Source: Intestinibacter bartlettii (GTDB lineage Bacteria; Bacillota; Clostridia; Peptostreptococcales; Peptostreptococcaceae). Taken from it: a stretch of DNA of 64,000 nt. The translations under genes were made by a program, and so were the position numbers. The DNA is taken from contig CP102273.1 of the NCBI GenBank assembly GCA_025148965.1, positions 1,178,001-1,242,000 on the forward strand, read 5' to 3'. This document shows positions 8,811 through 16,906 of the stretch, piece by piece. Numbering within the stretch: the first letter of the stretch is position 1; every line of letters starts with the position of its first letter. Below the pieces are notes generated by a model that searched no databases, was not told where the DNA came from, and worked only from the letters and a program-made list of their open reading frames with translations.

Positions 8811-9413
8811 ATGAGTGTAGTACCATATGTAGTACAACAAACAGGAAACGGGGAGAGAAGTTACGATATATTTTCTAGATTATTATGTGATAGAATTATA
8901 TTCTTAGGAGAAGAAGTTACAGACGCTTCTGCAAGTGTTGTAATAGCACAACTTTTATTTTTAGAGGCAGAAGATCCAGACAAAGATATTTATCTTTATA
9001 TAAACTCTCCAGGCGGTTCAGTAACCGCAGGATTTGCAATATACGATACAATGCAACATGTAAAATGTGATGTATCAACTATATGTATAGGGCTTGCAGC
9101 AAGCTTTGGATCATTTTTATTAGCAGGTGGAGCAAAAGGAAAGAGATTTGCACTTCCAAATTCTCAAATTATGATTCACCAACCTCTAATTGGAGGAAAT
9201 GGTATACAAGGACAAGCTACAGATATAAAAATAGTAGCTGAAAATTTACTAAAAACTAAAGAAAGACTAAATAGAATTCTAGCTGAAAATACAGGTAAAA
9301 GCATAGAAGAAATATATAGAGACACAGATAGAGACAATTTTATGAGTGCTCAAGAAGCCCTAGATTATGGCTTAATCGATTCGATTATAACTAGAAGTGA
9401 TTCTATAAAATAA
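8811..9413 (+). CDS. clpP: ATP-dependent Clp protease proteolytic subunit, ClpP paralogue
   Basis: This is a serine peptidase subunit that forms the Clp degradation barrel with an AAA+ partner. In 200 residues the catalytic Ser98 (GLAASFGS), His123 (IMIHQP) and the Asp of DTDRDNF near 171 are all present. AGGAGGTGAG at 8799-8807 selects ATG 8811. An extended -10 element (TGTTATAAT, 8783-8791) stands upstream. The gene is not next to tig, clpX or lon, the usual clpP neighbours, so it is probably a second clpP (ClpP2-type) rather than the housekeeping copy. That inference needs the rest of the genome. Confidence 0.9.
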   Translation: MSVVPYVVQQTGNGERSYDIFSRLLCDRIIFLGEEVTDASASVVIAQLLFLEAEDPDKDIYLYINSPGGSVTAGFAIYDTMQHVKCDVSTICIGLAASFGSFLLAGGAKGKRFALPNSQIMIHQPLIGGNGIQGQATDIKIVAENLLKTKERLNRILAENTGKSIEEIYRDTDRDNFMSAQEALDYGLIDSIITRSDSIK

Positions 9414-9476
9414 ATAGAAAAATTATAATCATGTCAGCATATACATATATAAATAATATATGTTGGGAGGCATGGC

Positions 9477-9638
9477 ATGAAAAAAATAATTGGATTAATA
9501 ATTTGTCTAGCTTTAGTAGTAATCTTAAAAAATCCTATATCGATTGGCATGATGTATGTTGTCGATTTTATAGGAAATACTTTTAATATTACAACAGTAG
9601 AAGTTATAGACTTTCTAAATGAAATTTATTATTTGTAA
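9477..9638 (+). CDS. Small single-pass membrane protein, 53 residues
   Basis: A short gene with a clear GGGAGG site (9465-9470) 6 bp before ATG 9477. The product begins MKKIIGLIICLALVVILK, a lysine start followed by one hydrophobic helix, and then a short mixed tail ending in EIYYL. It lies between clpP and a bidirectional terminator at 9685-9726. It could be cotranscribed with clpP. The function is unknown. The strong ribosome site and membrane-like composition support a real gene; conservation has not been tested. Confidence 0.6.
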   Translation: MKKIIGLIICLALVVILKNPISIGMMYVVDFIGNTFNITTVEVIDFLNEIYYL

Positions 9639-9684
9639 ATAAAATTTTATTACATAGTAAAGTTGTTTAAAATTTACATAACGT

Positions 9685-9731
9685 AAAATAGGATTAATAC
9701 TTAAACTAAAGTATTAATCCTATTTTGTTTT
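9685..9731. terminator. Bidirectional terminator, 18-bp perfect stem
   Basis: The arms 9685-9702 and 9709-9726 are perfectly complementary with a 6-nt loop, with flanking A and T runs. It separates the small membrane gene (+) from the convergent gene at 9738-10286 (-). Confidence 0.88.
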
Positions 9732-9737
9732 TATGAG

Positions 9738-10286
9738 TTAAGTATCTAATTTATAAATATAAAGCTTATTTGTGTCCAAATCAAATAGGGCAAATGTTAT
9801 GTTATATGCTGCTCTATCATTTATGTTAGTGTCTGCCTCTTCAGGATAATTTTCAGCAAATCTATCTTTAAAATAATAAATTCCGTTTTTTGTTTTAGGA
9901 ATATTGTAATCAGGTAAAGGTTCGTACACATAATAATTTCCATCTTTTTTTAACTCTCCGCCATATATAATGAGTTTTAAATCTTTTTGCAAAGGGGTTT
10001 TCTTCCACTTTTTATTTTTCTCTATATTTTTCAAAAATGAGTTTTTTTCATTTTTATCAAATTGTATAACTGCATATAAATCGCCATCTCCTAAGAATCC
10101 CCCGTGAGTATCTTTATAATCCAAGACTTTAGCGTTTTTAGGAATTTCTGTATCTATCATTTCACTATAGTTAACTGAATTATAAGGATCAAAATATTCT
10201 ATTTTTAATATGAGAACACCAATTGCGACGCATATAAAAATAAATAATAAAATAAAAAATAATCCTAATTTTTTTACCCTAGACAT
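9738..10286 (-). CDS. Membrane-anchored hypothetical protein, 182 residues
   Basis: I do not recognise a family. The protein has an N-terminal positively charged segment (MSRVKKLG) and one hydrophobic helix (about residues 8-28), then an extracellular-type domain of about 150 residues with many tyrosines and charged residues (GGFLGDGDLYAVIQF, YVYEPLPDY). There is no lipobox. A GGGGGT site stands about 11 bp upstream of the start. It is transcribed away from the DUF3786 gene; the divergent intergenic region carries a perfect 15-bp inverted repeat (10350-10384). A cell-surface role is likely by topology only. Confidence 0.6.
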   Translation of the reverse strand: MSRVKKLGLFFILLFIFICVAIGVLILKIEYFDPYNSVNYSEMIDTEIPKNAKVLDYKDTHGGFLGDGDLYAVIQFDKNEKNSFLKNIEKNKKWKKTPLQKDLKLIIYGGELKKDGNYYVYEPLPDYNIPKTKNGIYYFKDRFAENYPEEADTNINDRAAYNITFALFDLDTNKLYIYKLDT

Positions 10287-10349
10287 TCTATAATTTACCC
10301 CCTTTTTAGTCCTATATTTTATAGATTAACAAGGTATTTTATGAATGTC

Positions 10350-10384
10350 AATATTTATTTATTGAAAAACAATAAATAAATATT
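10350..10384. repeat. Perfect 15-bp inverted repeat in divergent intergenic region
   Basis: AATATTTATTTATTG (10350-10364) is separated by AAAAA from its exact reverse complement (10370-10384). It lies between divergent genes with no T-tract. An operator or a structured 5' leader are both possible. Confidence 0.6.
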
Positions 10385-10509
10385 TTAAAACGATAATGGG
10401 GAAGTGATGTGTGCAAGATAGATAAACAAAAACATAGAAATCTAATCAATAATAATTTAAAATATTAATAACTACTTAAAAATTTAAAAATAATATGGGG
10501 GATAATACT

Positions 10510-11142
10510 ATGGAAAATAAAAAGGAAAACAGAGCATTTAATGAAATGTACATAGCTGCGAAAAAACGTCTTGAGGGAAAAAATCCAATAGAAATTGCGA
10601 AGAATTCAGGGGCAGAATTTGATGAAGAAAAATCAATTTTAAAAATCAAAAGTTTAGATGCTATATTCGAATTAGAATATCCAACTTACGATATGAAAGA
10701 AAAAAGAGATGACTGGCAGATACTAACTTTACTTCATTATCTAGATTTGGCAGATAATACACCGATTTTATCAAAACAAATTAAATTTGGAGAATTAAAA
10801 GACGGACTTATAAGAGGGGCAAGATTTGACAAAACTGTTGAAGTGGAACTAGAACGTTTTTTAAAAAATAAAGATGAAAAACAAGTTATAGAAGTTTTTA
10901 AATCTCTAGATGCAAAGTTTATTGATTCAAAAGCAGATTTAAGTGCCGTATTTTATATTTATCCATATTATCCAGTTACAATAAGCATATGGTTTGAAGA
11001 TGAAGAATTTCCACCAACAGGCAAAATGTTTCTCGACAAAACAGCAGATCACTATCTTACAATAGAAGATGCAGTCGGGGTTGGGGAGCTTATGATAAAA
11101 ATTATAAATGAAAGATATAAAAAACTATTTTGTAAAAAATAG
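10510..11142 (+). CDS. DUF3786 domain-containing protein
   Basis: This 210-residue cytosolic protein matches the DUF3786 pattern seen in anaerobes: an N-terminal AAKKRLEGKNPIEIAKNSGAEF segment, a central WQILTLLHYL helix and a C-terminal YPVTISIWFEDEEFPP-type strand followed by HYLTIEDAVGVGELM. The biochemical function of this family is not established as far as I know; in other anaerobes some members occur near corrinoid or metal-cofactor proteins. The start at 10510 follows GGGGG (10497-10501); an in-frame ATG at 10495 overlaps that site. A small acidic protein gene follows after 90 bp. Confidence 0.75.
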   Translation: MENKKENRAFNEMYIAAKKRLEGKNPIEIAKNSGAEFDEEKSILKIKSLDAIFELEYPTYDMKEKRDDWQILTLLHYLDLADNTPILSKQIKFGELKDGLIRGARFDKTVEVELERFLKNKDEKQVIEVFKSLDAKFIDSKADLSAVFYIYPYYPVTISIWFEDEEFPPTGKMFLDKTADHYLTIEDAVGVGELMIKIINERYKKLFCKK

Positions 11143-11232
11143 ACATGAGTTATAAAGATAAATAGTCTTGTTATATAAATTTGTTTGTGATATATTACAA
11201 AGGCAGTTAAGAAAGAAAGGAATTTTATTAAA

Positions 11233-11505
11233 ATGACAAATGTAAATCAATTTAATATAACAGACGAAGAACTTCGTGAAATAGAGCAAATAAAAGAATT
11301 AGCACAAGATTGTACAACTCACTTATTAGAATGTCTAGTTGATCCAGATACAGAAGAAAAAGTAGAGTTAAATGAAGAAGATAAAAAAGATATGTACAAA
11401 TTTATACTTGATAAAACTATGGAATATGCAGAAGAAAACAAACTTCCAGACGATGGAGACGATTTTGACAAGTATATCGAATTTATAATAGATAGTTTAC
11501 AATAA
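11233..11505 (+). CDS. Small acidic hypothetical protein, 90 residues
   Basis: The product is strongly acidic, rich in Asp and Glu, with no membrane segment and one cysteine pair region (DCTTHLLECLVD). The pattern suggests a small helical cytosolic protein. GAAAGGA stands about 10 bp before the ATG. It is followed at once by a terminator at 11504-11534, so it forms its own transcription unit or ends that of the DUF3786 gene. No function is assigned. Confidence 0.65.
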   Translation: MTNVNQFNITDEELREIEQIKELAQDCTTHLLECLVDPDTEEKVELNEEDKKDMYKFILDKTMEYAEENKLPDDGDDFDKYIEFIIDSLQ

Positions 11506-11534
11506 AAACCTAGGATAAAAATCCTAGGTTTTTT
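11504..11534 (+). terminator. Terminator after the acidic protein gene
   Basis: The stem AACCTAGGAT/ATCCTAGGTT with a short A loop is followed by six T. Confidence 0.85.
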
Positions 11535-11547
11535 AATATATTTTTCA

Positions 11548-11670
11548 TTATTTCATATTGCTTTTTATAAGCCCTGCAAGAATTTCAAGTTTATTTTTAT
11601 CGCAATTTATATAATCCCCAAATGTATTTACAGAATAAACTTTCTTAGGGGTAAGTGGTGTCGATGATAG
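11548..11670 (-). pseudogene. Possible C-terminal remnant of a decayed gene
   Basis: On the minus strand an open stretch of about 40 codons ends at TAA (11548-11550). It contains TPLTPKKVYSVNTFGDYIN and CDKNKLEILAGLIKS, which look like ordinary protein sequence. It begins after an in-frame TGA (11671-11673) and has no start codon or ribosome site. It probably is the tail of a gene whose 5' part was lost, perhaps when the lipoprotein gene arrived upstream. The parent family is not identified. Confidence 0.4.
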
Positions 11671-11683
11671 TCAAAAATGAATT

Positions 11684-12589
11684 TTATACGGTGTTTTTTA
11701 TTTCTTTTAAAAACTCATACTGTTTATCAAAATTATAAAATTCTTTGTATTGTAATGATTTTGGAGTACTACCATAATATTTCACGCCAGTTGAAGAGGC
11801 AAAAACTGTATAAGATAAAAATGTATCTTTATTATCATCGACATAATAAAAAACAGTATTTAAAAGATTGTCTTTAAATAAAAAGTGGACTGAATCTTTG
11901 CTATTTTTATCATAAACTATTAAAGTATTCGTCATATCTGTATTTTCATTATCAAGTTTATAGTCATAATCAGCTTCTTTTATTTTGTTTTTTATATCTG
12001 ATAATTTTGATTCTGTATATACGTTTACACCATATAAGATATAAAATTTGAAGAAATTATCGTATTTATTATTGTTGTATACTGTAGCCATATAAAGCTC
12101 ATCTGCTATTTTGTCTGAATATTCGTAAATTTTAATATAGTCTTTATTGCTATAAATTCCATCATTGCCTAGCTTTATCATTTGTTCATATAAATCTAAT
12201 GCATTAGAATAATTTTTTTGTATATATTCTAATCCAAATTCATTATAGTTTGGTTTACTTTCTTTATTTTGAGATTTTATATATTCATAATTTGTTTTAA
12301 GCAAATCAAAATCTATATCATTATATTCATTTCTAGCTTTTTTAAGTTCAAGGTTCATATTATCTAAATCAAAATCTTTAACATGACCACCATTACTTTT
12401 TATATCATCTGTAATAAATTTATAAATACTATTTTTTAAATCTTTAATTTTGTCCATATTGTTATCAAGTTTATTTTCTTCTTTTTGAACTTGAATTGAT
12501 TCATCATATGCTAAACTGTTATTCCTAGAACACCCTGTAATAATAAAACTAAAAACTATAATACTTAATAAAAATAACTTTTGTTTCAT
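11684..12589 (-). CDS. Hypothetical lipoprotein, 301 residues
   Basis: The N-terminus MKQKLFLLSIIVFSFIITGC is a lipoprotein signal with lipobox IITGC, so the mature protein should be tethered to the outer face of the membrane at Cys20. The rest is mostly hydrophilic, rich in Asn, Asp, Lys and Tyr, with probable helices at about residues 40-200 and a beta-rich end (LIVYDKNSKDSVHFLF, FYYVDDNKDTFLSYTVF). I do not recognise a domain. It stands alone; the tRNA-Leu gene and its terminator lie just upstream on the same strand. Confidence 0.65.
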   Translation of the reverse strand: MKQKLFLLSIIVFSFIITGCSRNNSLAYDESIQVQKEENKLDNNMDKIKDLKNSIYKFITDDIKSNGGHVKDFDLDNMNLELKKARNEYNDIDFDLLKTNYEYIKSQNKESKPNYNEFGLEYIQKNYSNALDLYEQMIKLGNDGIYSNKDYIKIYEYSDKIADELYMATVYNNNKYDNFFKFYILYGVNVYTESKLSDIKNKIKEADYDYKLDNENTDMTNTLIVYDKNSKDSVHFLFKDNLLNTVFYYVDDNKDTFLSYTVFASSTGVKYYGSTPKSLQYKEFYNFDKQYEFLKEIKNTV

Positions 12590-12667
12590 CTTTTTCCCTC
12601 CAAACTTATATTTAATTAGTTATCTTTTAAAGTATTTCGAGTAATAGAAATACAATTCCTTTATTTA

Positions 12668-12710
12668 AAACAAAAAAAGAAAAGACTAGGCAATAAAGCC
12701 TAGTCTTTTC
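12668..12710 (-). terminator. Terminator of the tRNA-Leu gene
   Basis: A 13-bp stem (12679-12691 with 12698-12710) read on the minus strand is followed by a T-rich run (complement of 12668-12678). It lies 30 bp after the tRNA 3' end. Confidence 0.85.
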
Positions 12711-12739
12711 AACACGTTTAGTAATCATATGTAAAAAAA

Positions 12740-12824
12740 TGGTGCCGATGACGGGAGTCGAACCCGTATGGATTTCTCCGCACGATTTTGAGTCGTGTGC
12801 GTATGCCAATTCCGCCACATCGGC
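12740..12824 (-). tRNA. tRNA-Leu (anticodon CAA), CCA encoded
   Basis: An 85-nt class II tRNA on the minus strand. The acceptor stem is GCCGATG/CATCGGC with an encoded ACCA end. The anticodon stem-loop is CACGA-CTCAAAA-TCGTG, giving anticodon CAA (reads UUG). The long variable arm and the GGTTCGACTCC T-loop region fit tRNA-Leu. A -10-like TATAAT lies upstream on the minus strand near 12850, and a terminator follows. Confidence 0.96.
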
Positions 12825-13099
12825 CAATAAATTTGCTACCTTTATATTATAGCAACACAGATTAAATTAATCAAGCACAATTTATATATATTGGAAAAAT
12901 TAGTATTTGATTTAAAAATAAGAATATAATCTACATTTAAAAAACTTATGAAAAAAGTAAAAAAAGTAAATAATAAAAAAAGTATAATATAAACTGAATA
13001 TATTTATACATTTTAAATAGTTAATATCGATAGATTTATGGTATGATAAAATGATAGGGTAAAACGAGTAAATAAGAGAAACAGTAGGAGTGATAAATT

Positions 13100-15748
13100 T
13101 TGGAAAAAAGATTAATAATTATAGATGGTAACTCAATAATAAACAGAGCCTTTTATGCATTGCCAGATATGAGTAATAGTGAGGGATTAAAAACTAACGC
13201 TATATTTGGCTTTGTTCGTATGATGTTTAAAATAATAGAAGACTATCAACCGACGCATATGAGTGTTGCATTCGATAAAAAGGCCCCAACTTTCAGACAT
13301 AAACAATATGCTGATTATAAAGCTGGGAGAAAGAAAATGCCGGATGAATTAGCACAACAATTACAACCTCTAAAAGATTTATTAGACAAGTTTAATATAA
13401 ACAGATTAGAGCTTGAAGGATATGAGGCTGACGACTTAATCGGTACGGTTGCAAGATTAGGCGAAGAAAATGACTTTAAAGTTTACATAGTTACAGGAGA
13501 TAAAGATGCGATACAATTGGCATCGCACAAAACAACTACTCTAATAACTAAAAAAGGTGTTGGAGAAGTTGAAGAATATAACTACGATTCAGTATTAGAA
13601 AGATACGAAATGACACCAACTCAATTTATAGACTTAAAAGGTCTTATGGGAGATAAATCGGATAATATCCCTGGAGTGCCTGGTGTTGGTGAAAAGACTG
13701 GTATAAAACTTTTAAAACAATATTCAACTATAGAAAATCTTATAGAACATACTGATGAATTAAAAGGAAGTATCAAAAAGAAAATAGAAGAAAATAAAGA
13801 GTTAGCTTTAATGAGTAAGGAATTAGCTACAATTATAACAAATGTTCCAATCGAAGTTAAATTAGAAGATCTAGCATACGGAGACTACAATAAAGACGAT
13901 GTTGTAGAGAAGTTTAAAGAGTTCGGATTTACAAGTCTGATAACAAAATTATTAGATATAGAAGGCGGAGAGACTACTATAAAAGAAGAAATAGACTTAA
14001 AAATAGAACATCTAGATAATGTAGAAGATTTTATTAAAAAAGCAGAAGAAAATAAAAAAGTTATAATCGATGTTATAGGAAAAGAAGGAAATATATTAGA
14101 CAAAAGAGTTCTATATGTATTCTTAAGTTTAGATGGAAATGAAATTTATTATGTAAATGAAGATGAATTACCACAAATAAAAACTTTACTTTCAAATCCT
14201 GAAATTAAAAAACATGGATATGATTTAAAAGAAGATTATATATTACTAAAACCTTATGAAATAGAATTAAATTCTATGGATTTTGACATAACAATAGCTG
14301 AGTATTTAATAGACTCAAAATCTTCAACTTCATATGAATGTAGTGCAATTGCTATGAAGTATTTAACTAGAAAAATAAAATCAAAAGAAGATTTACTTGG
14401 AAAAGGTGCAAAAGCTAAGAAGTTCGATGAAATAGAATTTGACGAGCTGTCAGCATATATAGGTGATATATTAAACACAGTTAATGGAGTATATCTTAAA
14501 ATGGAAGAAAAGCTAAAAGAAACAGAAATGGATGGATTATTCTATCATGTTGAGATGCCTCTTGTTGAAGTTTTAGGTTCTATGGAATATATCGGAATGA
14601 AAGTGGACAAGGATCAATTAAATGAATTAAAAGAAAAATTCACTACTATAATAAATGAATTAGAAAATGAAATATTCGAATTAGCTGGTGAACCATTCAA
14701 TATAAATTCACCAAAACAATTAGGTGTTGTATTATTCGAAAAGTTAGGTCTTCCAGTAATTAAAAAGACTAAAACAGGATACTCTACAAATGCAGAGGTT
14801 TTAGAAAAATTAAGAGACAAACACGAAATAATCGACAAAATAACAGAGTACAGACAAATAGTTAAGTTAAATTCAACTTATGTTGAAGGATTATTAAAAA
14901 TAATAAATCCTAAAACAGGAAGAATACATTCATCATTTAACCAAACTATAACTACTACTGGTAGAATTTCATCTACTGAACCTAATATGCAAAACATACC
15001 TGTTAAAACTGAAATGGGTAGAGATATAAGAAAAGTATTTGTGGCTGATGAGAATTGTAAATTAGTAGATGCCGACTACTCTCAAGTTGAACTTAGAGTT
15101 TTAGCTCATATGAGTGGTGACGAAAATATGATAGATGCGTTTAAACATGGGGAAGATATCCACTCAAAAACTGCATCACAAATATTCGATGTCGATATAA
15201 AAGACGTTACAAGCAAACAAAGAATAGAAGCTAAGGCGATAAACTTTGGTATAATCTACGGAAAAACTGATTTTGGTCTTTCTCAAGATTTAAATATACC
15301 AGTTGCAACTGCTAAAGCATACATCGATAGTTACTTTAATAAATACCCTAAGATAAAAGAATTTATGGATGAAGCCGTTGAAAGTGCAACAGAAACAGGT
15401 TATGCGACAACTATATTAAACAGAAGAAGATATATACCAGAGATAAAAGCGAGCAACTTTATAGTTAGAAACCAAGGCAAGAGATTTGCGATGAATGCTC
15501 CTATCCAAGGTAGTGCTGCTGATATAATAAAAGTAGCGATGGTAAATGTCTATAATAAATTAAAAGAAAATAACATGAAATCAAAACTAATACTTCAAGT
15601 ACACGATGAGCTTATAGTAGAAGCAGTTGATGAAGAGTTAGAAATGGCCGAGAAAATAGTAAGAGAAGAAATGGAAAATGCACAATCTATGGATGTTAAA
15701 TTAGACGTGGATTTAAATACAGGGGATTCTTGGTACGAAACAAAGTAG
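13100..15748 (+). CDS. polA: DNA polymerase I
   Basis: The enzyme fills gaps and removes RNA primers during replication and repair. The 882-residue protein has the 5'-3' exonuclease domain at about 1-290 (GYEADDLIGT, GDKSDNIPGVPGVGEKT), a middle 3'-5' exonuclease-like domain at about 300-470, and the polymerase domain to the end (DADYSQVELRVLAH, RIEAKAINFGIIYG, LQVHDELIVE). The expected D-x-E pair of proofreading is replaced by IDVIGKE, so the middle domain is probably inactive, as in many Gram-positive PolA proteins. The start is TTG at 13100 with AGGAG 9 bp before it. coaE follows 8 bp after the stop. Confidence 0.97.
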   Translation: MEKRLIIIDGNSIINRAFYALPDMSNSEGLKTNAIFGFVRMMFKIIEDYQPTHMSVAFDKKAPTFRHKQYADYKAGRKKMPDELAQQLQPLKDLLDKFNINRLELEGYEADDLIGTVARLGEENDFKVYIVTGDKDAIQLASHKTTTLITKKGVGEVEEYNYDSVLERYEMTPTQFIDLKGLMGDKSDNIPGVPGVGEKTGIKLLKQYSTIENLIEHTDELKGSIKKKIEENKELALMSKELATIITNVPIEVKLEDLAYGDYNKDDVVEKFKEFGFTSLITKLLDIEGGETTIKEEIDLKIEHLDNVEDFIKKAEENKKVIIDVIGKEGNILDKRVLYVFLSLDGNEIYYVNEDELPQIKTLLSNPEIKKHGYDLKEDYILLKPYEIELNSMDFDITIAEYLIDSKSSTSYECSAIAMKYLTRKIKSKEDLLGKGAKAKKFDEIEFDELSAYIGDILNTVNGVYLKMEEKLKETEMDGLFYHVEMPLVEVLGSMEYIGMKVDKDQLNELKEKFTTIINELENEIFELAGEPFNINSPKQLGVVLFEKLGLPVIKKTKTGYSTNAEVLEKLRDKHEIIDKITEYRQIVKLNSTYVEGLLKIINPKTGRIHSSFNQTITTTGRISSTEPNMQNIPVKTEMGRDIRKVFVADENCKLVDADYSQVELRVLAHMSGDENMIDAFKHGEDIHSKTASQIFDVDIKDVTSKQRIEAKAINFGIIYGKTDFGLSQDLNIPVATAKAYIDSYFNKYPKIKEFMDEAVESATETGYATTILNRRRYIPEIKASNFIVRNQGKRFAMNAPIQGSAADIIKVAMVNVYNKLKENNMKSKLILQVHDELIVEAVDEELEMAEKIVREEMENAQSMDVKLDVDLNTGDSWYETK

Positions 15749-15756
15749 GTGAAAAA

Positions 15757-16350
15757 ATGTTAGTATTGGGGCTTACAGGAAATATTGGATGTGGAAAAAG
15801 CAGTGTATCGACTATATTTATGAATCATGGCATAGATATAGTTGATGCCGATATAGTAGCTAGACATATCTTTGAAGATTTAGATTTATTGAATAAAGTA
15901 TTTTCAACTTTTGGAGAGACTATAAAAAACGAGGATGGAAGTTTAAATAGAAAAGCACTTGGAAATATAGTGTTTAATGATTATGAAAAACTAATTGCTT
16001 TAAATAATTTAACTCATCCAAAAATAAAAGAAAATATACTAAAAAAAGTAGAAGAATATAAAAAACAAGGAAAGAATATTGTAGCTATTGATGCAGCATT
16101 ATTAATAGAAGACAATTATCTTCCTTATATAGATAAACTAATTTTAGTAACTTGTAAAAAAGATATACAAATTAAAAGAATAATAGCTAGGGATAACTGT
16201 ACTGAAAAAGAGGCGATTAGCAGAATAAATTCTCAAATGAGTCAAGAAGATAAGGCAAAATTTGCGGATTATATTATAGATAATTCGGGCTCATTTGAAA
16301 ACTTAGAACAACAAGTTCTAGAAATAATAAGTGTTTTACAAGGAGAATAA
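15757..16350 (+). CDS. coaE: Dephospho-CoA kinase
   Basis: This enzyme phosphorylates dephospho-CoA in the last step of coenzyme A synthesis. In 197 residues the P-loop is GLTGNIGCGKSS near the N-terminus, with DADIVARHIF following and the CoaE segment VAIDAALLIE near residue 110; the lid region has RIIARDNCTEKEAISRI. The ATG at 15757 is chosen because AGGTGA overlapping the polA stop stands 4-9 bp upstream. It is tightly coupled to polA and the lytic transglycosylase gene (2 bp gap), an arrangement I believe is common in related Clostridia. Confidence 0.95.
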   Translation: MLVLGLTGNIGCGKSSVSTIFMNHGIDIVDADIVARHIFEDLDLLNKVFSTFGETIKNEDGSLNRKALGNIVFNDYEKLIALNNLTHPKIKENILKKVEEYKKQGKNIVAIDAALLIEDNYLPYIDKLILVTCKKDIQIKRIIARDNCTEKEAISRINSQMSQEDKAKFADYIIDNSGSFENLEQQVLEIISVLQGE

Positions 16351-16352
16351 GG

Positions 16353-16892
16353 GTGAAAAAAAAATTAATCTTAATTCTATTGATTTTAATCGTGTTGGGG
16401 GTTGCCTTATTTATAGGAAAAAATGATATATATAAATATCTTTACCCCAAAAAATACTCAGATTATGTAGAGTTTTATTCAAAAGAATACAATTTAGATG
16501 AAAACCTAGTTTACAGTATAATAAAGGCAGAAAGCAAGTTTAAAGAAGATGCAGTTTCGAGAAAAGGGGCAAAGGGGCTTATGCAAATTGGCGATGGTAC
16601 TAGAGATTGGGCCGCTGAAGAGCTTAAACTAGAAAAGGTAGATATTTTTAAGCCACAAGATAATATAAGGATAGGATGTTGGTATTTAAATAGATTATAT
16701 AGAGAATTTGGGGATTTGGATTTAGTAATTGCAGCTTATAATGGAGGTTCGGGCAACGTCAAAAAATGGCTGGCAGATGAGGAATTCAGCTCTGATGGAG
16801 AAAATCTAGAAACTATTCCTTTTAAAGAAACAGCTTCTTATGTTGAAAAAGTAAAATATAATTACGAAATGTATAAAAAAATCTATAACTAG
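16353..16892 (+). CDS. Membrane-anchored lytic transglycosylase (SLT domain)
   Basis: This enzyme cleaves the glycan strands of peptidoglycan. The 179-residue protein has an N-terminal membrane helix (KLILILLILIVLGVALFIG) and an SLT/lysozyme-like domain with catalytic Glu in IIKAESKFKEDA, then the GLMQIG motif and AAYNGGSGNV. The start is GTG at 16353, with AGGAG at 16341-16345. It is expected to act outside the membrane in wall turnover. It lies in one run with polA, coaE and the downstream lipoprotein gene (14 bp gap). Confidence 0.93.
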   Translation: MKKKLILILLILIVLGVALFIGKNDIYKYLYPKKYSDYVEFYSKEYNLDENLVYSIIKAESKFKEDAVSRKGAKGLMQIGDGTRDWAAEELKLEKVDIFKPQDNIRIGCWYLNRLYREFGDLDLVIAAYNGGSGNVKKWLADEEFSSDGENLETIPFKETASYVEKVKYNYEMYKKIYN

Positions 16893-16906
16893 AAAGGTAC
16901 AGCAAT

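Noticed and set aside
11677-11877. Plus-strand open frame of 66 codons overlapping the lipoprotein gene end
   Set aside because: Shadow of the minus-strand lipoprotein gene, with Tyr/His/Cys-rich unlikely composition and no ribosome site.
12627-12827. Minus-strand open frame of 66 codons across the tRNA-Leu gene
   Set aside because: It reads through the tRNA and its terminator, a common false call.
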